This document shows positions 1-6,216 of a DNA stretch of 11,039 nucleotides, one piece after another. The notes under the pieces were generated by a model. It did no database searches and was not told the origin of the DNA. It saw only the letters and a program-made list of their open reading frames with translations. Each line of letters starts with the position of its first letter. Position 1 is the first letter of the stretch. Location: positions 1 to 11,039 of the forward strand of contig CAMWMM010000112.1 in assembly GCA_947175285.1 (NCBI GenBank). Reading direction: 5' to 3'. The position numbers were made by a program, and so were the translations under genes. This DNA comes from an uncultured Lachnospiraceae bacterium. GTDB taxonomy: Bacteria > Bacillota_A > Clostridia > Lachnospirales > Lachnospiraceae.

Positions 1-180
1 TATTTTTTCCGCCTTTCTTGAGGGAAATATCGAAATCTCCACATCGGACTCCATATTATACTCTCCACGAGCATATGAACCATAGACAACTGCTCTTTCA
101 AAATCATCTTTCAATATTTCCTTTATTTTTCCGATATATTCACTTATAGTCTTATCCATTCCCGCCTTATCTGTTAACAT
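1..180 (-). CDS. MNT-type nucleotidyltransferase, N-terminal 60 residues (runs off the window)
   Basis: Reading leftward from an ATG at 180, the frame stays open for 60 codons to the window edge. An amphipathic helix (residues 10-27) is followed by AVVYGSYARGEYNMESDVEI (residues 30-49), the core of the minimal nucleotidyltransferase fold: a GS-x-ARG turn followed by the metal-binding acidic pair in SDVE. The usual pair is D-x-D; here the second acid is Glu, which the family pattern allows. The start has a good ribosome binding site (AAAGGAGATG, about 8 nt upstream); Met8 is a possible internal start. Small MNT proteins often pair with a HEPN partner in toxin-antitoxin or AMPylation systems, but any partner would lie outside the window. 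It is separated from the genes to its right by its own promoter. The fold assignment is fairly safe; the substrate cannot be told. Confidence 0.8.
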   Translation of the reverse strand, partial: MLTDKAGMDKTISEYIGKIKEILKDDFERAVVYGSYARGEYNMESDVEISIFPSRKAEKI

Positions 181-201
181 CACACCATCTCCTTTGATAG
201 C

Positions 202-231
202 ATTATATCCAATCATCCAACATATAGACAA
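202..231 (-). promoter_or_regulatory. Sigma-A-like promoter of the nucleotidyltransferase gene
   Basis: On the minus strand a TTGTCT -35 box (226-231) is followed after 18 nt by a perfect TATAAT -10 box (202-207). The -10 box sits only about 20 nt before the start codon at 180, so the untranslated leader would be very short but still contains the ribosome binding site. This is a pattern match by eye, not proof of transcription. Confidence 0.5.
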
Positions 232-264
232 TATTTCGTCAATTATGTAGCAGCGCGATTATCC

Positions 265-327
265 CTATATTTTCATCTTACCATATACCACATTATCCGC
301 CAAACACTTTATTTCAATTTCTTCCAT
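265..327 (-). pseudogene. Possible 20-codon gene remnant or micro-ORF after the small membrane protein
   Basis: An ATG at 327 lies six bases after the stop codon of the preceding gene (334-336), directly behind a G-rich run (TTAGGGGGGG) that could act as a closely spaced ribosome binding site. It encodes MEEIEIKCLADNVVYGKMKI and stops at TAG (265-267). The reading resembles the beginning of an ordinary protein rather than a random frame, and its position fits the next gene of an operon that has been cut short. I do not recognise the sequence. It may equally be a chance frame; 20 codons is too short to decide. Confidence 0.2.
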
Positions 328-333
328 CCCCCC

Positions 334-771
334 CTAATCCAAAATTTTTCTAAAATAGCTTATTGTAATATAGTTATCCCTATCCGGCTGCTCCCAAAAC
401 TCTTTGTCAAACTCCGAATCATAAATGGCAATATCCGACATTCCTCCATATGGGTGAATATCAATATGTTCTAACGATTTCTCTGAATTGTGTGTTTCTA
501 TATATTCTTTTGCCGCCTTATAATCCATATCGCACTTAATGACTTTTTCCGCTTTGACATGCGGCCAGTACACATCTGATATATGTGCTTTCGTAGGATA
601 TACTGTTTCATAGTCTTCCGGCAGATTCAAAGTCTCCATACGCAGGATGACTGAAGAATTCAACTCTTTCACCCATAAAAGCAACGGGTCTTTCCATGCG
701 GTAAAAATGAAAAACAGTATCATGACAAATATCACTACTAACGGTTTCCACAGTTTACTTTTGGTTTTCAT
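334..771 (-). CDS. Small single-pass membrane-anchored protein of unknown function
   Basis: A 145-residue protein. Residues 1-8 are basic, residues 9-27 form a very hydrophobic segment ending in FFIFTAW, and the rest is polar and would lie outside the cytoplasm, with aromatic and acidic patches (VYWPHVKAEKV, DKEFWEQPDRDNY). There is no cysteine after the hydrophobic stretch, so it is a signal anchor or uncleaved signal rather than a lipoprotein. A start 12 codons further upstream is open, but the ATG at 771 has a strong ribosome binding site (AAAGGAG, 8 nt away) and puts the charged residues directly before the membrane segment, so I prefer it. It begins 25 nt after the stop of the MFS transporter gene and probably shares its transcript; it could be an accessory of the transporter, but that is inferred from position only. 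I do not recognise the family. Confidence 0.72.
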   Translation of the reverse strand: MKTKSKLWKPLVVIFVMILFFIFTAWKDPLLLWVKELNSSVILRMETLNLPEDYETVYPTKAHISDVYWPHVKAEKVIKCDMDYKAAKEYIETHNSEKSLEHIDIHPYGGMSDIAIYDSEFDKEFWEQPDRDNYITISYFRKILD

Positions 772-796
772 GATTATTTCTCCTTTTTCTCCCCGG

Positions 797-2083
797 CTAT
801 ATCTCATTCATATGCCTGCTTGCCACAACAATCGCATCCGTCAGTACAAAACCTGCAGCGCAAAACGCAAACAGCCATGCAATTCCATAACAGTTCAGAA
901 TCATGCCCGAAAGCAAAGAAGCTAACGGAATGAACCCCTGCACTGCTACACCGATAATACTCATCACCTTGCCGAGATTATCTTTGTCTACCGTAAGAAG
1001 CACCGCCGTATGCGCAGGAATATTCACCTCGCAGCATATCATTGAAAGCAGCGCTGAAAAAATACAAAACGATAGGATAAATCCGTTTAAGGAAACGCCT
1101 TTCCGAACGAAAACAAAATATGATACAGCTATTAAAATCACCATGCCGCAAAGCAGCGTCAGCCACTTTTTCAAGGTTTTGCCGCATTTTTCTTTCTGTG
1201 CCTTTTTACTTATTACAATTGCCGTCACTGTCGAAGCGGTTCCGCCGCAAATACTGAATATGGATAACCACATCTCCGGTGTTACTATATTATCAAACAA
1301 ATAGCCCTGCGCATTTCGCAAGTCTGTTTTTACAAAATACGGAACAATATTTCCGTTTATCGGCGTCACAAAAAAATTCAACAGAGTAAACATAAGCAGT
1401 ACCATAAACAGACTTTTGCGCCCGTAAAGATACACAAAGCCTTCTTTCATATTAAGGAAGGTTCTTTTCAGAGTCAATGGCTGTTCGCTCTTGATGTAAC
1501 AATATTTTATAAACATTTCCGACACACCGGATAGCAGATAGCAGACGCCCGTAATGGTGAATAACATATATGCCGGCAAAAGAGCATACAATATCCCGGC
1601 AAGCAGAACTCCCGCTATTCCCTGTATGCTGTTCATCGCGCTAAAATAAGACTGTGCTTTTTGCAGTTCTTCTTTTTCCACAATATTCGGTAAAAGTGAA
1701 CCGGACGCAGGGCTGAAAATGCCGGCTATCATATTACCGCATATCCCCATAGCAAATAAAATAACAAGTCCGGCGTTTACATTTTGCCGTGTAAGAAACA
1801 ATCCAAGCGTTGCGATAAGGACAAGCGTCCCCTTTATATAGTCACAGACAAACATGATTTTTGCCTTATTGCAATTATCGCTTATCACACCCCCAAAAAG
1901 CGAAGTGATAAGATACACGATACTGCCTGTTGCAAGATATGCGCCCTGCATCGCCGCATTATTATCCGTAATTTCCAATATATAAAAACTCACGGTAAAG
2001 TTATAAAACAAAGAGCCTATATTCGTTACCAAAGCCCCAAAGAATACAAGGGAAAAATTTTTGTTCCTAAATATGCTTTTCAA
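797..2083 (-). CDS. MFS transporter, DHA3 (macrolide-efflux-like) type
   Basis: A 428-residue integral membrane protein with about twelve hydrophobic segments. The major facilitator motif A loop between segments 2 and 3 is visible as GGVISDNCNKAKIM (residues 64-77), with the conserved Gly and Asp and a basic patch. The N-terminus (short basic stretch, NFSLVFFGALVTNIGSLFYNF) is typical of the DHA3 drug:proton antiporter group that includes macrolide-efflux proteins, and the length fits. It would act in the cytoplasmic membrane as a proton-coupled exporter; the substrate cannot be inferred. The start is TTG at 2083, supported by GGAGG nine bases upstream; there is no better ATG. The leader contains a terminator-like hairpin (2150-2177), and the gene is divergent from the PD-(D/E)XK gene. 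The small membrane protein follows 25 nt downstream. Confidence 0.88.
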   Translation of the reverse strand: MKSIFRNKNFSLVFFGALVTNIGSLFYNFTVSFYILEITDNNAAMQGAYLATGSIVYLITSLFGGVISDNCNKAKIMFVCDYIKGTLVLIATLGLFLTRQNVNAGLVILFAMGICGNMIAGIFSPASGSLLPNIVEKEELQKAQSYFSAMNSIQGIAGVLLAGILYALLPAYMLFTITGVCYLLSGVSEMFIKYCYIKSEQPLTLKRTFLNMKEGFVYLYGRKSLFMVLLMFTLLNFFVTPINGNIVPYFVKTDLRNAQGYLFDNIVTPEMWLSIFSICGGTASTVTAIVISKKAQKEKCGKTLKKWLTLLCGMVILIAVSYFVFVRKGVSLNGFILSFCIFSALLSMICCEVNIPAHTAVLLTVDKDNLGKVMSIIGVAVQGFIPLASLLSGMILNCYGIAWLFAFCAAGFVLTDAIVVASRHMNEI

Positions 2084-2149
2084 GATGCAGCGCCTCCGAT
2101 TACCAGTTCAATCATTCTTTCTGAAAAATCTCGTCCCTATAAATCAGCT

Positions 2150-2177
2150 AAAAAATGCACAATACTACATTTTGTGC
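2150..2177 (-). terminator. Terminator-like hairpin in the leader of the MFS gene (possible attenuator)
   Basis: On the minus strand GCACAA (2172-2177) can pair with TTGTGC (2157-2162) across a 9-nt loop, and the stem is followed by A and six T (2150-2156). It lies between the likely minus-strand promoter and the transporter start at 2083, where a terminator could reduce expression or act as an attenuator. The stem is only 6 bp and half AT, so it would be weak; I saw no competing antiterminator pairing and no leader peptide with a ribosome binding site. Confidence 0.35.
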
Positions 2178-2244
2178 CTATACTGTATAATAAGTTTAAA
2201 ACACTTCTATATATTGAAGCAATAAAAATATACTATAATATTGG

Positions 2245-2274
2245 GCTATATTTTTTCTACATACCATATTTCAA
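2245..2274 (-). promoter_or_regulatory. Candidate promoter of the MFS transporter gene
   Basis: On the minus strand TTGAAA (2269-2274, five of six consensus bases) and TATAGC (2245-2250, four of six) are 18 nt apart. Transcription from here would give a leader of about 155 nt containing the hairpin at 2150-2177. The spacer includes the left arm of the inverted repeat, so a bound protein could block it. The -10 box is poor, and other AT-rich hexamers nearby could serve instead. Confidence 0.3.
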
Positions 2275-2307
2275 AAAACATTTGTAACAATTCTCCGTAT
2301 ATGGTAT
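2261..2307. repeat. 9-bp inverted repeat spanning the two divergent promoters (candidate operator)
   Basis: ATACCATAT at 2261-2269 and its exact reverse complement ATATGGTAT at 2299-2307 are separated by 29 nt. The left arm lies in the spacer of the candidate minus-strand promoter; the right arm covers the extended -10 element of the plus-strand promoter. This is the layout expected for an operator bound by a dimer or by two dimers on one DNA face (about 38 bp centre to centre). The regulator is not identified and no regulator gene is in the window. Confidence 0.4.
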
Positions 2308-2310
2308 AAA
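2282..2310 (+). promoter_or_regulatory. Extended -10 promoter of the PD-(D/E)XK gene
   Basis: TTGTAA (2282-2287) and TATAAA (2305-2310) are 17 nt apart, and the -10 box is preceded by TGG, giving an extended -10 element. It is the best sigma-A-type match on the plus strand of this region and would give a leader of roughly 90 nt before the ATG at 2410. Confidence 0.5.
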
Positions 2311-2409
2311 TGCTTTATCTGAATATTTATATAAATTAATCTTTAACTATCAATTTCTAATGTCTATGAAGCCGACCTAAGGCTTTCTCTTACGAAAGGT
2401 ATCTATTCT

Positions 2410-3315
2410 ATGTCCCTTACATCTAAACGCCGTGTCGACTGGCATGAAGCTGCTTCCTGCGCTTTCCAAATCGAACTCAAAGACTATTCTCATATTCTGG
2501 AATACATATCCGAATACCCGCTAGGCAAAAACAGCTATCGGATTGACTTACTTGTCATCAAAAAACTGACCGATGAAATGATTTCTAAAAATATCGCACG
2601 CATTTTCAGAACGTTCAATCTGCTTGAAATTAAGGGCGTCGGCTCCTCCATCAGCATTGATTCCTATTATAAAACCATAGGATACGCAGGACTTTTGATT
2701 GCGCAGATGGGTAAATCAGAACGTACCACCCACAAGACACAATATTCCGGTCTTGATGTCAGTCTGACGCTTTTAAGCTGTCATTATCCTCGGAAACTTA
2801 TGAAGCATCTCCGAGAGGAAAGACAAATACCTGTTGCAAAAATCTCCGATGGCGTGTATTATATCAATAAAGAGACTTTTCATATACAAATTATCGTTAC
2901 AAAAGAACTCTCTCCCGAAGATAATTTATATCTGCACTGTCTCACTGACAATCTGCAGGATACCGCTCTTGCCAACCGTCTTGCCGACGATTATAAACTG
3001 CATCCGGAACAGGAAATTTATACCAACTATATGCATCAGATAACCACTGCCAACAGCAGAACGAAAGGAGAACAGGCTATGCTGATTTGTGAAGGACTTT
3101 TAAATTTATTCGGTACAAGTTCCGAGGAAATTATTGAACGCGCAAAAAAGGAGTCGGATGAATATTATCTGCCACAGATTGAGCAGTTGACTTCCCAGAA
3201 TAATAATTTATTCTCACAGGTTGATGATTTATCTTCCCAGATTGCTTACTTACAGTCTTTGTTAACAAAACACAATATTCCTTTCGATTTAAAATCCGAA
3301 CCTAATGAATGCTGA
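2410..3315 (+). CDS. PD-(D/E)XK nuclease-like protein with C-terminal coiled coil (Rpn/transposase-nuclease-like)
   Basis: A 301-residue soluble protein. The N-terminal half has the signature of a PD-(D/E)XK nuclease fold: Glu22 in the first helix (FQIELKDY), Asp46 in a hydrophobic strand (RIDLLVIKK), then Glu73 and Lys75 in the next strand (NLLEIKG), followed by a helix containing SYYKTIGYAGLLI (residues 85-97). All catalytic positions look intact. Residues about 250-285 form a Leu/Gln/Asn-rich heptad segment (LTSQNNNLFSQVDDLSSQI) predicted to be a coiled coil, probably for oligomerisation. I recall similar, often multicopy, proteins in Lachnospiraceae; they resemble the Rpn recombination-promoting nucleases in layout, but I cannot confirm membership of that family. 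The ATG at 2410 is preceded by AAAGG ten bases upstream. It is the only plus-strand gene here, a monocistronic unit between two leftward operons, which suggests independent acquisition. DNA cleavage is inferred. Confidence 0.75.
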   Translation: MSLTSKRRVDWHEAASCAFQIELKDYSHILEYISEYPLGKNSYRIDLLVIKKLTDEMISKNIARIFRTFNLLEIKGVGSSISIDSYYKTIGYAGLLIAQMGKSERTTHKTQYSGLDVSLTLLSCHYPRKLMKHLREERQIPVAKISDGVYYINKETFHIQIIVTKELSPEDNLYLHCLTDNLQDTALANRLADDYKLHPEQEIYTNYMHQITTANSRTKGEQAMLICEGLLNLFGTSSEEIIERAKKESDEYYLPQIEQLTSQNNNLFSQVDDLSSQIAYLQSLLTKHNIPFDLKSEPNEC

Positions 3316-3332
3316 CCGTGTCCGGAATCCCT

Positions 3333-3498
3333 TTATGCCTTTATAAATGCCCTATCCGTTTCGGGAACACCGATTTCATCGGATACATACCGCTCAACTT
3401 TCATGTGTAAATCAATTGCATGTTGGTCTTTCCCACTGTCAATTAAAAGCACCGTTTCCCCATCTTCCATTGGAAAAAATATTCACCGTAAGCGCCAT
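3333..3498 (-). pseudogene. Small gene downstream of the lipoprotein, apparently broken by a one-base frameshift
   Basis: The stop codon of the upstream lipoprotein (TGA, 3504-3506) lies within a good ribosome binding site (GAGGTGA), and an ATG follows at 3498. That frame reads MALTVNIFS and then ends after 19 codons. From the T-run at about 3475-3480 the neighbouring frame continues from an ATG at 3470 as a 45-residue protein-like sequence (MEDGETVLLIDSGKDQHAID, then LHMKVERYVSDEIGVPETDR, ending FIKA) to TAA at 3333-3335. Removing one T from the six-T run would join both parts into one protein of about 54 residues. The charged, balanced composition suggests real coding DNA. It could instead be a separate 45-residue gene, which would lack its own ribosome binding site. 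I do not recognise the sequence. Confidence 0.4.
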
Positions 3499-3503
3499 TC
3501 TGC

Positions 3504-4474
3504 TCACCTCGCTAAAATTTCCAAAATCTCATCTTTTGTATGCAACTCCTCCGGATAGATACATTTGGACGTATCAATCAGTTTATTAAGACAATCCTCA
3601 TACTCTTCCCTTGTCATCAGACTGCCTTCCCAAAAATGATCATAATCCAAATATTCTTTTTCAGCATCATAGTTCTCACTAATCCACCCTGTTCCAATTT
3701 CTGAAAACTCTCCTTTTTCCAGCAGATAAACATTACAGGGATAAAATCCCATATTCCCCAAGCCACTATCGAGCAGCCCTCCATATTCAATATACTCTAT
3801 TCCGCCCCTCGTACGATTCAAAGCTCTTACTCTTCCATCATAAAAGGAAATTACAAATTCTCCGGAAATAGGGTACCCTGTATCAATATAGAATTCCGGA
3901 ATATCATCATCATTCACATAAATTAATGAATATTTTTCCCAATCATCACCATGCAGCCATATTATACTCTTCGGTTTATTCATAAAGTCGATATATGCCT
4001 CCTGCCACGTCGCAAAATCCTTTAACCGTTTCTCTGTCCATTCCAACTCATTTCCTGCCTGTTTCGCAATCTGCTCCTCCCTGTACCGGACATACTGCTC
4101 CATATCTATTTCATCGTAGTTGTTCCATTCTACAAACCAATCTTCTTCGTCCATAACTCCATTCTTATTCTCGTCATTCCAATAAAACGCTCCGTTGCTT
4201 TCCTTGCTTCCATTAACGGTTATCGTAATATATTCAACTGTTTCACGATTATATCTGTTATCATATTGCAGAATCCCGCATACATCATCTGTAATAACCG
4301 GCTCATACCACCACCGTCCTTCATAAAAAATCTGCAGTATTCCATCCCTTGCCTTTATTGCATAGTACATCACATCATCCCTGATATGTAATTCCTCGCT
4401 GCCATCCCCGTCTATATCTCCAAAACAGTATTCGATATCATTGTTCCAAAACAATTTGTCAATCGTAACCTGTT
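3504..4474 (-). repeat. Homologous copy of the lipoprotein core (pairs with 6217-7184)
   Basis: The DNA encoding residues from about 114 onward of this lipoprotein aligns along its length with 6217-7184, with long near-identical stretches such as the region encoding GDIDGDGSEELHIRDD. By eye about 70% of residues are identical over the core, with only short gaps. The two copies are in direct orientation about 2.7 kb apart with the 442-residue gene between them, so recombination between them could delete that gene. Confidence 0.8.
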
Positions 4475-4811
4475 CTTCCTCTAACTCTACCGTAAGTTCA
4501 CCGTTTAGAAAAAGTTCATAAACTTCGGTCGGGCTTAAATTAATATCGTAGTTAGCCTCTACTTTCTCCGAATCTTTTACATCTTTCTCGTGTGTATCAG
4601 TTTTATCGTGTGTTATGTTAACCTCTTTGTTTTTTGAATCATCTTCGCTATAATTTATGTAAACCTCATCATATTTTACACTATCTTCGTTCGATTCTAC
4701 TCTTTCCGTGTTTTGGGCAGAATCCGCATTGTTTCCACATCCGGTAAGAAGCGCCATTACAGGTATCAATAACAAATATCTTTTTAACTTTTCATTCATT
4801 TTTATCGTCAT
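3504..4811 (-). CDS. Secreted lipoprotein with FG-GAP-like and EF-hand-like calcium loops (copy 2)
   Basis: A 435-residue lipoprotein precursor. A basic N-terminus and hydrophobic core end in the lipobox LLTGC with Cys25 as the lipidated residue, so the mature protein sits on the outer face of the membrane. Residues 26-85 are a low-complexity Ser/Glu/Asp/Lys-rich tether. The folded part begins near residue 90. It contains GDIDGDGSEEL (131-141), like the D-x-D-G-D-G loop of FG-GAP/VCBS repeats; DENKNGVMDEED (213-224), which fits the 12-residue EF-hand loop with acidic or amide residues at 1, 3, 5, 9 and 12; and IYVNDDDIPEF (297-307), a degenerate second FG-GAP-like loop. The protein is a close paralogue of the lipoprotein at 6217-7551, two genes upstream. 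The start is uncertain: ATG at 4811 is only 3-4 nt from AAAGGGG, while ATG at 4799 (MNEKLKRY) is about 13 nt from it. The function is unknown; calcium-dependent binding at the cell surface is an inference. Confidence 0.82.
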   Translation of the reverse strand: MTIKMNEKLKRYLLLIPVMALLTGCGNNADSAQNTERVESNEDSVKYDEVYINYSEDDSKNKEVNITHDKTDTHEKDVKDSEKVEANYDINLSPTEVYELFLNGELTVELEEEQVTIDKLFWNNDIEYCFGDIDGDGSEELHIRDDVMYYAIKARDGILQIFYEGRWWYEPVITDDVCGILQYDNRYNRETVEYITITVNGSKESNGAFYWNDENKNGVMDEEDWFVEWNNYDEIDMEQYVRYREEQIAKQAGNELEWTEKRLKDFATWQEAYIDFMNKPKSIIWLHGDDWEKYSLIYVNDDDIPEFYIDTGYPISGEFVISFYDGRVRALNRTRGGIEYIEYGGLLDSGLGNMGFYPCNVYLLEKGEFSEIGTGWISENYDAEKEYLDYDHFWEGSLMTREEYEDCLNKLIDTSKCIYPEELHTKDEILEILAR

Positions 4812-4873
4812 GCCCCTTTCTCAACGTTGTTCCCCCCGTTGTTGATTTACTCCGCCATCCGCCCTATCCTTTT

Positions 4874-6202
4874 TCATTTATTCCTCCACTTTACGATTAT
4901 CTTACTATATCCTCCCGTAAACACTATAATTTGTTGGTATATATCTTCTGCGTTTACCGGCATTTTGATTTCTTCATCAGATAATGCGCAAATATCATAT
5001 TGGCTTCTATTTGTATGATCTCTTTCCCTTGCTTCCGATACCTGTTTACTGCAATAAATCAGATGGTCTGCATCTAGGAATCCCACGCTAAGATTATTAT
5101 CCCAAAAAACTTCATCCGGCACTGCAAAGACCTCTTTTTCTCCGGTATGTACATCTACCCGCTCCATCCACGCACTTCCATTTTCCCGGTAAAAGACTGC
5201 CAGATAAACGGCATCTTCTGACTCTATCCACCGGAAATCTCCTATATATCCTTCTATTTCTCTTTGATACAACGTTTCCCCTTCTGCTGAGCGCAAGGTA
5301 ACTCCGGTAGCGTCCCCGTATTCCGTTCCTGTCAAAAAGGCATATCCCTGTCCGCCGGGTACATATTCCGCTGCTATAGGACCATCAAATTCAAATCCTG
5401 TTTCTCCGCAATCACAGTCACCTTCTATATGCTCAATTTCTTGAGGAATCAAAACAGCAGATTCTAACAGTGTCTTTTCTTTACTTTCCAGGTTATACTC
5501 GTAAAGCCCTTCATCCGTGCAGACGAGCAGCCTTGCCGCATCTGCTGACACATCACACTTATTTTCATCCGGTATCCAAGGAGAAAACAAATAGTATTCT
5601 CCCATAAGCTCCCTAAGATTACAAAGCAGAACAGACTCTTTAAATTCCTCGTCCAGACAGTACAACAGTCCATCTGCTTCATATACATAACCTGCTTCTA
5701 CATGCTCGGGACAAGGCATCCGCCTCTCTAAAAGTTCTGCTCTTCCCGAAGAGTCTTCACCAAAAAAGCAGGAATCTTGTCTGAAAACCTCCTGCGGAAC
5801 GAAGTCCGGAGCTTGAGCAAGATAAATAACCCTCTGCTGCAGCTTTTCTTCCGGAAAGTAACAATCGCTGGCAAAAAGAAAGGCATCCTCATCAACCTGA
5901 AGAATGTTTTTAAACCAATCGTATCTTAATTCTCCCTCTTCACCGTTCCAATTAACTATCGGCTTTTCAAGGAGCACCCTTATGAATATCCTTCCATAAA
6001 GTGCACTCTTCTCCGGTTCTTCCGGCTCTGTCTTTGCTTGCCCGAATTTCTCATTTACTCCATCGGAAGAAAGATTTTCTTCTATAAAAACATTTTCAAT
6101 TTCTGCTTTCTTCTCATTCCTGCTGCCGGCTGCAAATTTCAAACATAGACATAAAATAAAAATTCCTGCAATAGCTGAAACAATAATTATTTTTTTCTTC
6201 AT
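4874..6202 (-). CDS. Exported, membrane-anchored protein with beta-propeller-like repeats
   Basis: A 442-residue protein with a classic export signal: basic MKKK, then a hydrophobic segment (residues 5-25, IIIVSAIAGIFILCLCLKFA). Cysteines occur within it, but the context ILCLC is not a proper lipobox, so I call it a signal anchor. The rest is extracytoplasmic and rich in short beta-strand units of the kind found in TolB- or DUF5050-like propellers, for example GLLYCLDEEFKESVLLC, EGLYEYNLESKEKTLLE, YAFLTGTEYGDATGVTLRSA and AWMERVDVHTGEKEVFAVP, each with a display-residue and turn pattern. A CDCGE motif (about residue 258) is unusual. It starts 14 nt after the stop of the upstream lipoprotein, with AAGGA about 8 nt before the ATG, and is sandwiched between the two lipoprotein copies. 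The fold is an inference from the repeat pattern; no enzyme motif was seen. Confidence 0.72.
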   Translation of the reverse strand: MKKKIIIVSAIAGIFILCLCLKFAAGSRNEKKAEIENVFIEENLSSDGVNEKFGQAKTEPEEPEKSALYGRIFIRVLLEKPIVNWNGEEGELRYDWFKNILQVDEDAFLFASDCYFPEEKLQQRVIYLAQAPDFVPQEVFRQDSCFFGEDSSGRAELLERRMPCPEHVEAGYVYEADGLLYCLDEEFKESVLLCNLRELMGEYYLFSPWIPDENKCDVSADAARLLVCTDEGLYEYNLESKEKTLLESAVLIPQEIEHIEGDCDCGETGFEFDGPIAAEYVPGGQGYAFLTGTEYGDATGVTLRSAEGETLYQREIEGYIGDFRWIESEDAVYLAVFYRENGSAWMERVDVHTGEKEVFAVPDEVFWDNNLSVGFLDADHLIYCSKQVSEARERDHTNRSQYDICALSDEEIKMPVNAEDIYQQIIVFTGGYSKIIVKWRNK

Positions 6203-6216
6203 TCCCGGTTTCCTTC

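Larger units (their letters stand above)
2084..2409. other. Divergent intergenic region with promoters, inverted repeat and hairpin
   Basis: These 326 very AT-rich bases separate the leftward transporter gene from the rightward PD-(D/E)XK gene. I see a good plus-strand promoter (2282-2310), a weaker minus-strand promoter (2245-2274), a 9-bp inverted repeat touching both (2261-2269 and 2299-2307), and a hairpin followed by six T on the minus strand (2150-2177). Further TATAAT-like hexamers on the plus strand near 2187 and 2235 have no matching -35 box. A small stem (AAGCC/GGCTT) precedes the ribosome binding site of the plus-strand gene near 2370-2390. No convincing coding frame was found. Confidence 0.6.

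Noticed and set aside
647..1304. Plus-strand open frames opposite the transporter and the small membrane protein
   Set aside because: They lie entirely antisense to convincing genes, lack ribosome binding sites and encode no recognisable motif; they are shadows of the minus-strand coding pattern.
1784..2287. Plus-strand frame of 167 codons running from the transporter gene into the intergenic region
   Set aside because: Its composition is Lys/Ile/Tyr-rich translation of antisense and AT-rich DNA, without a ribosome binding site; the intergenic part holds promoters instead.
3355..3400. Small CCGAT/ATCGG hairpin as a terminator of the lipoprotein operon
   Set aside because: The stem is only 5 bp, no T-run follows on either strand, and it lies inside the small coding frame.
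3347..3589. Plus-strand frame of 80 codons after the PD-(D/E)XK gene
   Set aside because: It is antisense to the end of the lipoprotein and to the better small minus-strand frame, and has no ribosome binding site.
4812..4873. Terminator between the 442-residue gene and the second lipoprotein
   Set aside because: Only a weak CAACG/CGTTG pairing with no T-run on the minus strand is present, so readthrough is more likely.
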